A stretch of DNA of 6,818 nt from CAZBZG01 sp964496245 (GTDB lineage: Bacteria; Planctomycetota; SZUA-567): positions 1 through 6,818 of the forward strand of contig CAZBZG010000258.1 in NCBI GenBank assembly GCA_964496245.1. The letters are read 5' to 3'. Shown one piece after another: positions 1-5,861 of the stretch. A program made the position numbers and the translations under genes. How positions within the stretch are numbered: position 1 is the stretch's first letter; the number at the start of each line of letters is the position of its first letter. The notes below the pieces were generated by a model. The model saw only the letters and a program-made list of their open reading frames with translations. It did no database searches and was not told where the DNA came from.

Positions 1-113
1 GACATGCCCACCCCCGCGAAATCGTTTCCGAACGCTCCGGGAAAGCTCCGGGCCAGCCGGTCCGGCCGTTCAAAACACACGGTGCGGCGCACCACTTCGC
101 GCGGGGTCATCAT
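1..113 (-). CDS. URO-D superfamily (methyltransferase-like) protein, N-terminal fragment cut by left edge
   Basis: Only the first 37 codons are visible; the gene continues past position 1. It starts at the ATG at 113, and a second ATG follows immediately at 110. An AGGAG ribosome site (121-125) sits 7 nt upstream, the same spacing as the next gene. The peptide begins MMTPREVVRRTVCFERPDRL. This matches the usual opening of URO-D-superfamily proteins of the corrinoid methyltransferase-like branch, where an 'xxRExxxxxxxFExPDRxP' stretch begins the barrel. The Arg-rich active-site motif of haem HemE is not seen in the visible part. It lies downstream of a second URO-D-like gene on the same strand, 112 bp away, so the two look like tandem paralogues that could be co-transcribed. 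Substrate unknown. The family call rests on a short N-terminal motif, but the ribosome site and the neighbour support it. Confidence 0.75.
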   Translation of the reverse strand, partial: MMTPREVVRRTVCFERPDRLARSFPGAFGNDFAGVGM

Positions 114-132
114 GGTTGGGCTCCTATCTGGA

Positions 133-214
133 TCTCGCCAAGGCGCCAAAACCGCGAAGCTCTCGCATCCGAATCGAGCAGACCGATCTTGGCGATCTCT
201 GCGCCTTTGCGAGA
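133..214. repeat. 82 bp element with 14 bp inverted ends, between tandem URO-D-like genes
   Basis: The left end TCTCGCCAAGGCGC (133-146) and right end GCGCCTTTGCGAGA (201-214) are inverted copies matching at 13 of 14 positions, separated by 54 bp. The inner right part repeats related words such as TTGGCG and CTGCGCC. The element fills most of the gap between the stop codon at 226 and the ribosome site of the next gene at 121-125. As RNA it could fold into a long hairpin, but there is no T-run, so a classical terminator is unlikely. The 'GGCGC..TTTGCGAGA' wording resembles short dispersed repeats I recall from environmental bacterial genomes, which is memory and not a search result. It could be a REP-like or MITE-like element. 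Confidence 0.6.
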
Positions 215-225
215 GCCAGCCGGGG

Positions 226-1233
226 CTACACCCAGAGCGTGCGGTATCGCTCCATGGCGCGTACGGCAGCCTCGAGGTTCTCGACCGGCGTACCGGGGTA
301 CACCCCATAGGTCAGCGAGAGTCCGCCCTGGGGCGAGCCGAGGGTCTGGATGCAGGTCTTGATGTGCGCGTCGATCTCCTCGGGGGTGCCGAAGACCGTG
401 ATCTTCTGGCGGTCGATGTCCAGGTTGATGTCGATCTTGCCCTTGGCCAGGCGGGCCAGGTTGTCCAGGCCGTTCACCAGGTCCTGGGGATTGAGGCAGC
501 TCACGCCCGCCTCGATCAGGTCCGGAATGATGTCCACGATGCAGCCGTCCGTGTGGAGGTAGACCGAAGCCTCGTATTCGCGCGCCAGCGAGAAGATCCG
601 GGTGAACGCGGGCTTGAGCAGCTTCCGCCAGGCCGGCGGGCTGATGGGCAGCCGGTCCTGCAGGCCCAGGTCATCGCCGCCGCCCACGTGCGTGGCGCCG
701 GCCTCCAGGTACGCGCGCACGATGGCGAGCCAGTACTCGGTCACGATGTCGCGCAGTTCGTAGAGCTTGGGATGGTCCTCAGCCACGTCCACCATGAAGT
801 TCTCAAAGCCGCGCAGGTAGGTGAGCCGCAGGAACAGGAAGCCGTGCTCCATGCCGACCGAGAGACGCCGGTCCTCCTGCCGGGCCGCCTTCGCATCGGC
901 CTGCGCACGGGCCACGCGCTCGTCGGGCGACGGCGGCGTCCACGCGTCCATGGCCTCCCAGTCCGCCAGCGGGTGCTCGACGACCACGCCGTCGAGATAC
1001 TGCCCCGGGAAGTGCCAGAGGCAGCCCCAGGCGTCGCGGCTCTTGTGCTCCCCGGCCCGCGGCGAGTCCTTGGCGTTCTTGCCGCCGAGCCGCACATGCG
1101 GGCACTCGGCCTCGAGGCGTTCGAGCCGCTCGCAATGCGCTTCCCAGATCGTGTAGTTGATGCTGACACCGGCGGGCACCAGCCCCGGCGCTGCTTCGGA
1201 ATCCGTGGCGGACATGGAACGCTTGGCGGTCAT
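226..1233 (-). CDS. URO-D superfamily protein, corrinoid methyltransferase-like (not HemE)
   Basis: A 335-residue protein. The ATG at 1233 is chosen because AGGAG (1241-1245) lies 7 nt upstream; a farther in-frame ATG at 1260 lacks such a site. The URO-D/MtaA-type barrel is recognised from several C-terminal features. These are Y225-LHTDG around His227, the stretch IIPDLIEAGVSCLNPQ (about 235-250), a KIDIN segment (266-270), and a closing YGVYPGTPVENLEAAVRAM (about 309-327). The family typically carries H-x-C-G at the His site, where His and Cys can bind zinc in cobamide methyltransferases. Here it reads H-T-D-G, so that Cys is Asp229. The N-terminal 'FExPDR' motif present in the neighbouring paralogue is missing, and HemE arginine motifs are absent. 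It is probably soluble. Methyl transfer or a related one-carbon reaction is the family-level guess; the substrate is unknown. It is divergent from an AraC regulator and upstream of a paralogue. Confidence 0.88.
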   Translation of the reverse strand: MTAKRSMSATDSEAAPGLVPAGVSINYTIWEAHCERLERLEAECPHVRLGGKNAKDSPRAGEHKSRDAWGCLWHFPGQYLDGVVVEHPLADWEAMDAWTPPSPDERVARAQADAKAARQEDRRLSVGMEHGFLFLRLTYLRGFENFMVDVAEDHPKLYELRDIVTEYWLAIVRAYLEAGATHVGGGDDLGLQDRLPISPPAWRKLLKPAFTRIFSLAREYEASVYLHTDGCIVDIIPDLIEAGVSCLNPQDLVNGLDNLARLAKGKIDINLDIDRQKITVFGTPEEIDAHIKTCIQTLGSPQGGLSLTYGVYPGTPVENLEAAVRAMERYRTLWV

Positions 1234-1240
1234 GGGATAT

Positions 1241-1245
1241 CTCCT
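1241..1245 (-). promoter_or_regulatory. Ribosome binding site of the complete URO-D-like gene
   Basis: AGGAG on the minus strand ends 7 nt before the ATG at 1233. It decides this start over the in-frame ATG at 1260, shortening the protein by nine residues. The same motif and spacing precede the starts at 113 and 3836. Confidence 0.8.
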
Positions 1246-1285
1246 GTACCAGCAACGCATCCAGTCTACCGCACGCGCCCGGGCA

Positions 1286-1313
1286 TTGCCTTCGATCGCG
1301 TGCGTGATATGAT
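1286..1313 (+). promoter_or_regulatory. Candidate sigma-70-type promoter of the AraC-family gene, possibly leaderless
   Basis: TTGCCT (1286-1291, four of six to the -35 consensus) and TATGAT (1308-1313, five of six to the -10 consensus) are separated by 16 bp. A start 7 to 10 nt after the -10 box would fall at about 1320-1323, at or just before the ATG at 1323. No Shine-Dalgarno sequence precedes this ATG. The AT-rich block stands out in an otherwise very GC-rich region. On the minus strand the same bases read TATCAT, a weaker -10 candidate for the divergent gene. Not experimentally supported. Confidence 0.4.
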
Positions 1314-1319
1314 ATCGAA
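1291..1319. promoter_or_regulatory. Inverted repeat TTCGAT-N17-ATCGAA over the AraC promoter, possible operator
   Basis: TTCGAT (1291-1296) and ATCGAA (1314-1319) are perfect inverted copies separated by 17 bp and bracket the -10-like box. Within this region GATATC occurs at 1311-1316, and a second GATATC lies at 1236-1241 beside the ribosome site of the divergent gene, 75 bp away. Two such AT-rich hexamers in an 89 bp gap of GC-rich DNA could be regulator sites shared by both genes. Against this, AraC proteins more often bind direct repeats, and six-base matches can arise by chance. Confidence 0.25.
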
Positions 1320-1322
1320 ATC

Positions 1323-2210
1323 ATGGCCCTGCGCAGAACGCCCACCGACGTGCTTGCCCAGCGCCGCCTCCTGCTCACGGCGGACGAGCTGGGCGTGGGC
1401 GGTGTCTACCACCTGGGCCGGCTCAGCTACGACACAGCCAGCCGGCCGCTGCGGGACCACGTCCACGAAGACGCCATGGAGATCTGCTTCCTCGCCCGGG
1501 GCCAGCAAACCTATGCGGTGGGCGCACAGCGTTTCCGCCTGCGCGGGGGCGACGTCTTTCTCGCCTTTCCGGACGAGTCCCACTCCACCGGCGGCCTGCC
1601 GGAGGAGAAGTCCATCCTCTACTGGCTCATCTTGGACCTCCAGCCCGAAGACCGCCTGCTCGACCTGCCGGCAGGCGAGGCCCGGAGCCTCGTCCGCACC
1701 CTCGCCTCGCTCCCCCGGCGCCACTTCCCCGGCACAGCGGATCTCCACGAACCGCTCGACCGCGTCTTCCTGGACCATGCGGCCGGCGCCTCCTTCCTGC
1801 CCACGCGCACGCGCGCGCATCTCACGGAATTCCTCCTCCAGGTCGTGGCGTGCGCCCACCAGCCGCTGAGCGAACGCGTCTCCCCATGCATCGCCCGGGC
1901 CCTGGCCTGCGCGCAAGCGCAGCTCTCCGAAGACGTGCGCCTGGAGACGCTCGCGGCCGAAGCCGGGCTCTCGCTCAGCCATTTCAAGCGGCTCTTCAAG
2001 AAGGAGGTGGGCATGCCCCCGCGGGAGTACGTGCTGCGCGAGAAGGTCGCGGCCGCCCAGCAGGCGCTCCAGGATCCGGACCGCTCGATCACGGACATCG
2101 CGGTCTCGCTCGGCTTCTCCACGAGCGCCTACTTCAGCACCGTGTTCAAGCGATTCACGGGCCAGACCCCGCGGGAGATGCGGCAGAAGCGATCGGCAGG
2201 GAATGCCTGA
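1323..2210 (+). CDS. AraC-family transcriptional regulator with N-terminal cupin sensor
   Basis: A 295-residue DNA-binding protein. The N-terminal part is a cupin-type ligand-binding domain (about 25-100): His46, His48 and Glu53 in RDHVHEDAMEICF, then a G-rich turn and LRGGDVFLAFPDESH (about 73-87), which is typical of AraC_binding folds. The C-terminal part is the AraC double helix-turn-helix. The first helix pair is about 205-229 (LETLAAEAGLSLSHFKRLFK) and the second about 254-290 (ITDIAVSLGFSTSAYFSTVF followed by KRFTGQTPREMR). Length is normal for the family. No ribosome site precedes the ATG, and a -10-like box ends 9 nt upstream, so it may be translated from a leaderless message. It is divergent from the URO-D-like gene across 89 bp, which suggests it controls that gene in response to a small molecule, perhaps a sugar or methylated compound. 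The ligand is not deducible. Confidence 0.93.
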   Translation: MALRRTPTDVLAQRRLLLTADELGVGGVYHLGRLSYDTASRPLRDHVHEDAMEICFLARGQQTYAVGAQRFRLRGGDVFLAFPDESHSTGGLPEEKSILYWLILDLQPEDRLLDLPAGEARSLVRTLASLPRRHFPGTADLHEPLDRVFLDHAAGASFLPTRTRAHLTEFLLQVVACAHQPLSERVSPCIARALACAQAQLSEDVRLETLAAEAGLSLSHFKRLFKKEVGMPPREYVLREKVAAAQQALQDPDRSITDIAVSLGFSTSAYFSTVFKRFTGQTPREMRQKRSAGNA

Positions 2211-2237
2211 GCCCACAATCCCGTCTGCGCAGGGATC

Positions 2238-2319
2238 GGTGCCATGCCACCCTCGGGTGGGCATGCTGCGGAAGCGGCAATCAACCTCCGCATGCCCATC
2301 CAAGGATGGGCATGGCACC
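2238..2319. repeat. Nested palindrome: two inward-facing hairpins inside an outer inverted repeat
   Basis: The outer arms GGTGCCATGCC (2238-2248) and GGGCATGGCACC (2308-2319) are inverted copies. Hairpin one pairs CATGCCACCC (2243-2252) with GGGTGGGCATG (2255-2265), with a 2 nt loop and one unpaired base. Hairpin two pairs CATGCCCATCC (2291-2301) perfectly with GGATGGGCATG (2304-2314) around AA. Between them TGCGGA (2267-2272) and TCCGCA (2287-2292) are also inverted copies, so the whole 82 bp can fold as one long stem or two hairpins. It lies between the convergent AraC and htrA genes. The arrangement resembles a BIME-like pair of inverted REP sequences. Bidirectional termination or transcript protection is possible, but no T-run is present. 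Confidence 0.75.
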
Positions 2320-2343
2320 CGCACTGAAGCGGGCGGCAGGGAA

Positions 2344-2358
2344 TCCGCCTCGGGCGGA
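2344..2358 (-). terminator. GC-rich hairpin directly after the htrA stop codon
   Basis: TCCGCC (2344-2349) pairs perfectly with GGCGGA (2353-2358) around a 3 nt loop, only 5 nt past the end of the htrA stop codon. On the minus strand it is followed by a short TTCCC stretch rather than a real T-run. It is therefore a weak intrinsic-terminator candidate at best, perhaps working together with the larger palindrome at 2238-2319. Confidence 0.35.
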
Positions 2359-2363
2359 CGCGC

Positions 2364-3836
2364 TCAGTCCAGGTGCAGCACGCCGAACCGGTTGTGGTTG
2401 TCCTGGCGGTAGAGGATCAGAGCCGTCTTCTTGCCCTCGAGGCTCTCGAGCACCTTCTTGAAGGCGGCCACGTTCGGCGTTTTCTGTTGATCCATCTCGA
2501 GCACCAGGCTTCCGGGGCCGATGCCCAGCTCGGCCGCCGGCCCACCGGACGCGACCTTGATCACCACCACGCCTTCGTCCTTCTCCGGCAGGTCGAAGAG
2601 CCGGCGGAGGCGCTCGTTCACGTCCTGGACCTTGAGACCGAGCCGGTCGCTCTCGGCCTCGTCGGGCAGGGTCTCGGTCTCCGCGTCCTCGTGCCCCATG
2701 CGCGCGAGCATGTCGTTGGGCTGCTTGCCGATGGGGACTTCAAGCGTCACCCGCTCGCCCTGGCGCACCACAACCACCGGCACGGTCGTGCCCGGCACAG
2801 TCGCGGCCACGAGTTTCTGCAGGTGTCGCGAATCCTTCGGCGGCGTCCCGTTGTAGTCCACGATCACGTCGCCGCGCTGCATGCCACCCTCGGCCGCGGG
2901 CGTGCCCGCGTCCACGTCGGCGATGGCGACACCCGATTCCACACCCTTCATGACAGCGGCCATGTCCGGCGTCACGTCGTCGATCCACACCCCGAGCCAG
3001 CCCCGGGTCACGGTCCCGGTCTTGACGAGCTGCTCCATGACGCCGCGCGCCATGTTGATGGGCACGGCAAAGCCCACCCCCTCCGAGCCGCCCGACCGGG
3101 AGTGGATGAGCGTGTTGATGCCCACGACCTCGCCGTCGAGGTTCACGAGCGGACCGCCCGAATTGCCGGGATTGATGCTGGCATCGGTCTGGATGAAGTT
3201 CTCGTACATGGTCATGCCCACGTATCGGTTCATGCCCGAGACGATGCCCGTGGTCACCGTGTGCTTGAACCGGAAGGGGCTGCCGACGGCGAGCACGATG
3301 TGCCCGACCTTCAAGGCATCCGAGTCGCCGAGCCGGGCGGGCACGAGCCCCTTCTTCTCTTCGGTCAGCTTGATGACCGCGATGTCCGTCTTGGGATCGC
3401 GGCCCACCACGGTGGCCTCGCGCTTGGTGTTGTCGTGAAACTCGACCACGAGCTTGTCCGCCCGTTCGATCACGTGGTTGTTGGTGAGAATGTGCCCGTC
3501 GGTGTCGATGACCACGCCGCTGCCGTAGCCCTCCATGGGCCGCATGCGCTGCTGACGCTGCTTTTCGAAGAAGCGGCGGAGCATCTCCTCGTGGTCGAAC
3601 GGCCCCTCCCCCTTGGGCATGGGCAGGGCGCTCGTGGAGGTCTTGGCGTTCACGATCCGCCGGATGCCCACCACCGAGGGCATGGCCTCCTCCACGACCC
3701 CGGCATATGCCGCGGACAGGGCCTTGGCCGTCTGCAGCGCATCGGCCGCGCCAACCTCTGCCGCACGGCCCAGGAACAGGACCAGCCCCACACAAAGCAA
3801 CCCTTGCTGCCACAACCATCGCGGTGCTCGTTTCAT
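2364..3836 (-). CDS. htrA: Periplasmic Do/HtrA-type serine protease (DegP/DegQ/MucD-like), two PDZ domains
   Basis: A 490-residue envelope protease-chaperone that degrades or holds misfolded exported proteins. The ATG at 3836 is chosen because AGAAGGAG (3844-3851) precedes it by 7 nt and it opens a signal peptide: a basic KRAPR start, a hydrophobic core at about 11-22, and cleavage near A30. Extending to 4001 adds a charged, non-signal tail overlapping the upstream gene. The trypsin-like domain covers about 45-270. The triad is His121 (LTNNHVIE), Asp151 (DPKTDIAVIKL) and Ser226 (NPGNSGGPL), so activity should be intact. A short Phe/Arg/Gln-rich insert (about 80-100) corresponds to the LA-loop region and is compact, as in DegQ/MucD. 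PDZ1 spans about 273-371 and PDZ2 about 397-488, joined by an acidic linker rich in Glu and Asp. No lipobox is seen. It lies 89 bp downstream of a membrane-anchored gene of unknown function on the same strand. Whether DegP, DegQ or MucD is the nearest relative cannot be decided here. Confidence 0.96.
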   Translation of the reverse strand: MKRAPRWLWQQGLLCVGLVLFLGRAAEVGAADALQTAKALSAAYAGVVEEAMPSVVGIRRIVNAKTSTSALPMPKGEGPFDHEEMLRRFFEKQRQQRMRPMEGYGSGVVIDTDGHILTNNHVIERADKLVVEFHDNTKREATVVGRDPKTDIAVIKLTEEKKGLVPARLGDSDALKVGHIVLAVGSPFRFKHTVTTGIVSGMNRYVGMTMYENFIQTDASINPGNSGGPLVNLDGEVVGINTLIHSRSGGSEGVGFAVPINMARGVMEQLVKTGTVTRGWLGVWIDDVTPDMAAVMKGVESGVAIADVDAGTPAAEGGMQRGDVIVDYNGTPPKDSRHLQKLVAATVPGTTVPVVVVRQGERVTLEVPIGKQPNDMLARMGHEDAETETLPDEAESDRLGLKVQDVNERLRRLFDLPEKDEGVVVIKVASGGPAAELGIGPGSLVLEMDQQKTPNVAAFKKVLESLEGKKTALILYRQDNHNRFGVLHLD

Positions 3837-3852
3837 GCTGCGTCTCCTTCTC

Positions 3853-3903
3853 AAGGATCCCCCTTGGCTTGCAGGCTTCTGTCGCGCCCGGGGCCCGATC
3901 CTT
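3853..3903. repeat. Short inverted repeat in the htrA upstream gap
   Basis: AAGGATC (3853-3859) and GATCCTT (3897-3903) are perfect inverted copies 37 bp apart. A smaller hairpin CAAGG/CCTTG (3852-3856 and 3862-3866) overlaps the first arm, just upstream of the htrA ribosome site. A perfect 10 bp palindrome GCCGATCGGC lies at 3914-3923. These could affect htrA expression or end the upstream transcript, but chance is a fair explanation at this GC content. I see no convincing promoter in the gap. Confidence 0.25.
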
Positions 3904-3925
3904 CTCCTAGGCAGCCGATCGGCCG

Positions 3926-5806
3926 TCAGAAGACCATATACTCCTCTTCTGGCGGAGGGGCGGGCGGGGCCTGCGGGCGGGCGATCTGCTTGGCGAGCCA
4001 CGCCAGGAACATCCGCACCCGGTGGGTCTCCCGTCCCCTTCGCAAGGCCGCACGAAAGGCCTCGGCCCCGCGCCAGCCCCAGTCGAACGCCGCCCCATTG
4101 TAGGGATTGAGGACCCCCGCTTCAACCGCCTCCGCCAGGATCTCGGTCAGGCGGGCCAGCCGCTCCTCGTCGTGCGCGTTCCAGAGGGCCCGGGCCGCCA
4201 GAAACCGGACGCGCCGCGCACCAGCCGGCGGCCGCCCCTCGTAGGCGAGGAGCGAGCCCCAGAGGCGGCGCATGACGGGCGTATCCGGGAAGCGCGCGCA
4301 CCCGAGCAGGTGGGCGGCCTGCCAGGCCTCCAGCGGCGGCTCCGCCTGCAGCCGCCGGGCGAGCAGGCGGTCGGTGTGCGGCGCGTCCACGAGCGGCAGG
4401 AGCACGCCGTAGTCGACGCGCGTCTCGCTGTCCGTGGGAAGCACGCGGTGCGCCTGGGCGATGAGCGTGCGTACCGTGTCCGCACCCCCGCTCCAGCCCA
4501 GGATCTTGAGCGCAGTGTCGGTCCAGCCGGCCCCGCGGTCGGAGGCTTCCGCGAGGACCAGCGGGAGGAGACGTCGGCGCATGCGCTCGTGCCCCTTCCC
4601 GCGCCGCGCCAGGCGCACCAGCACGGCGCCGGCGAGCCGTGCGGGCCGGACCAGGGCGTAGTGCCCCTGCCCCCCGCTCTGCGGCACCTGGAGCAGGGGA
4701 CCCACGAACGGGGCGGGCGCGATGACCTTCCAGTCGATGCGCCGCGCGTTGGTAAACCAGTCGAGGAGCGGATCCGAAGCCGCATCCGTGCCGAAGACCC
4801 CGCACCACTGCATAGCGCAGACCAGGCGCGCGCGGTCTGCCGCGGACGCGATCGGCTTCTCCGACACCCAGGCCCGCATGACCGCACGCGTGGCTTCCAT
4901 GCCGATCCGGCGACGGCCGAGACCGGAGAGCACCATGCCCATGTCCCGCACCACGCGCGCACGACTTTTTTCCACGAAAAGGCGGAGCACGTGCGGCACG
5001 ATCTCATCATTGCCGTATTGCCAGAGGCTCGTGCCCGCCCGCCGGGCCTCTGCCGGGTCCGCCTTGAGCAGCGCATTCAGAAGCTGCTGCTGATGGAAGG
5101 CGTCGAGCCGGCGGGCGCAGGCGGCCCGGGCCGCACGCACGCAAAACGCGCGCACGGCCAGGACGTCGCGCAAGACGTGGCCCGCGGCCGTGTCGTACTG
5201 CTGCACGAGCCGATCCGCATCCCGCACCCACAAATCGGTGCGGCCCCGGTTGGTGGACAGCCGGAAGCGGGCGTCCCAGCTCTCCGGCACGGCGCGGCGG
5301 CGGCGCGCGCGAATGCGCGTCCGGGCTGAGGCCAGCGCCTCCACGTCAGCCGGCGCCATCCCGGCCAGGCCGGCCCGCTCGATGGCAGTGAGCAGCCGGT
5401 CCTGCTCCGCGTCTGCGAGCCGCGGGGTCCAGTCCGGAGGGAAGAAGACCTGCCCTTTGCGCACGCAGAAGCCCTGCGCGCGCTCCTCGTCCGTGGGCAG
5501 GTGGCGGTCCGCATCCCAGGTCGGTGCGTGCACGTCCAGCCGGTCGTCCCCGTACAGGGTCAGGATCGGCGTGCCCCCGGCCTCCTCGCCGGCGGGCCGC
5601 ACGTCCACCTGCAGCACCTTGCGGTCCGCCCCGTCCAGAAAAGCGAGCGGCAGCGGACGCACCAGGGCCTCGTCCGGCGGGCCGTCGGTTCCCGAGCGCA
5701 GCCCCCGAAACGCCACAGCTACCGCGGCCACGATCACGGCCAGGTGCAGGAGGCGCACGCCCATGCGGCCGGCGCCTCGATCGGATGCGTTGTCGGATGC
5801 GTTCAT
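3926..5806 (-). CDS. Membrane-anchored protein of unknown function with helical-repeat-like body
   Basis: A 626-residue protein I do not recognise. The ATG at 5806 is the first start after the upstream gene ends, but its GGAG is only 3 nt away. The ATG at 5764 (Met15), with GAGG 10 nt upstream, is a real alternative. Either start gives one N-terminal hydrophobic segment (about 17-33, LLHLAVIVAAVAVAF), an uncleaved anchor or signal peptide. This implies the remainder lies outside the cytoplasm. Residues 45-130 look like a mixed beta region (for example ILTLYGDDRLDVHAP). From about 235 to 605 the chain is almost entirely helical, with recurring Ala/Leu/Arg-rich helix pairs resembling HEAT or similar solenoid repeats, such as LLNALLKADPAEARRAG, AWQAAHLLGCARF and RVRFLAARALWNAHDEERL. 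The tail is Pro/Glu-rich (PQAPPAPPPEEE). It is 55 bp downstream of the VWA/GATase1-like gene and 89 bp upstream of htrA, probably in one transcription unit. A scaffolding role in an envelope complex is speculative. Confidence 0.85.
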   Translation of the reverse strand: MNASDNASDRGAGRMGVRLLHLAVIVAAVAVAFRGLRSGTDGPPDEALVRPLPLAFLDGADRKVLQVDVRPAGEEAGGTPILTLYGDDRLDVHAPTWDADRHLPTDEERAQGFCVRKGQVFFPPDWTPRLADAEQDRLLTAIERAGLAGMAPADVEALASARTRIRARRRRAVPESWDARFRLSTNRGRTDLWVRDADRLVQQYDTAAGHVLRDVLAVRAFCVRAARAACARRLDAFHQQQLLNALLKADPAEARRAGTSLWQYGNDEIVPHVLRLFVEKSRARVVRDMGMVLSGLGRRRIGMEATRAVMRAWVSEKPIASAADRARLVCAMQWCGVFGTDAASDPLLDWFTNARRIDWKVIAPAPFVGPLLQVPQSGGQGHYALVRPARLAGAVLVRLARRGKGHERMRRRLLPLVLAEASDRGAGWTDTALKILGWSGGADTVRTLIAQAHRVLPTDSETRVDYGVLLPLVDAPHTDRLLARRLQAEPPLEAWQAAHLLGCARFPDTPVMRRLWGSLLAYEGRPPAGARRVRFLAARALWNAHDEERLARLTEILAEAVEAGVLNPYNGAAFDWGWRGAEAFRAALRRGRETHRVRMFLAWLAKQIARPQAPPAPPPEEEYMVF

Positions 5807-5861
5807 GGTCTCCGTTGGTATACGCCTTGCACAGGCGGACAGGGTCCGTCCTTCAATCGAT

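Noticed and set aside
226..1233. Haem-pathway uroporphyrinogen decarboxylase (hemE)
   Set aside because: The HemE N-terminal arginine motif (RPVWxMRQAGR type) is absent. The C-terminal motifs fit the methyltransferase-like branch, and there are no haem genes nearby.
1263..1268. TAGACT as -10 box for the URO-D-like gene (minus strand)
   Set aside because: Only four of six match, and no -35-like hexamer is found at the proper distance.
4..1869. 621-codon plus-strand open frame
   Set aside because: It lies opposite the URO-D-like genes and runs out of frame into the AraC gene. Composition is Arg/Val/Gly-rich with no family motif; a GC-driven shadow.
2238..2358. CRISPR array
   Set aside because: The repeated words are inverted hairpin arms with no regular direct repeats and spacers, and only two units are present.
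3837..4001. N-terminal extension of the HtrA frame
   Set aside because: It would add 55 basic residues before a clear signal peptide and overlap the end of the upstream gene, whereas ATG 3836 has a strong ribosome site.
2373..4103. 576-codon plus-strand open frame
   Set aside because: It is the mirror of htrA. It is extremely His/Asp/Val-rich, an artefact of reading GC-rich codons in reverse, and has no recognisable domain.
4022..5329. 435-codon plus-strand open frame
   Set aside because: It is antisense to the 626-residue gene, rich in Arg/Pro/His, and lacks any motif or ribosome site.
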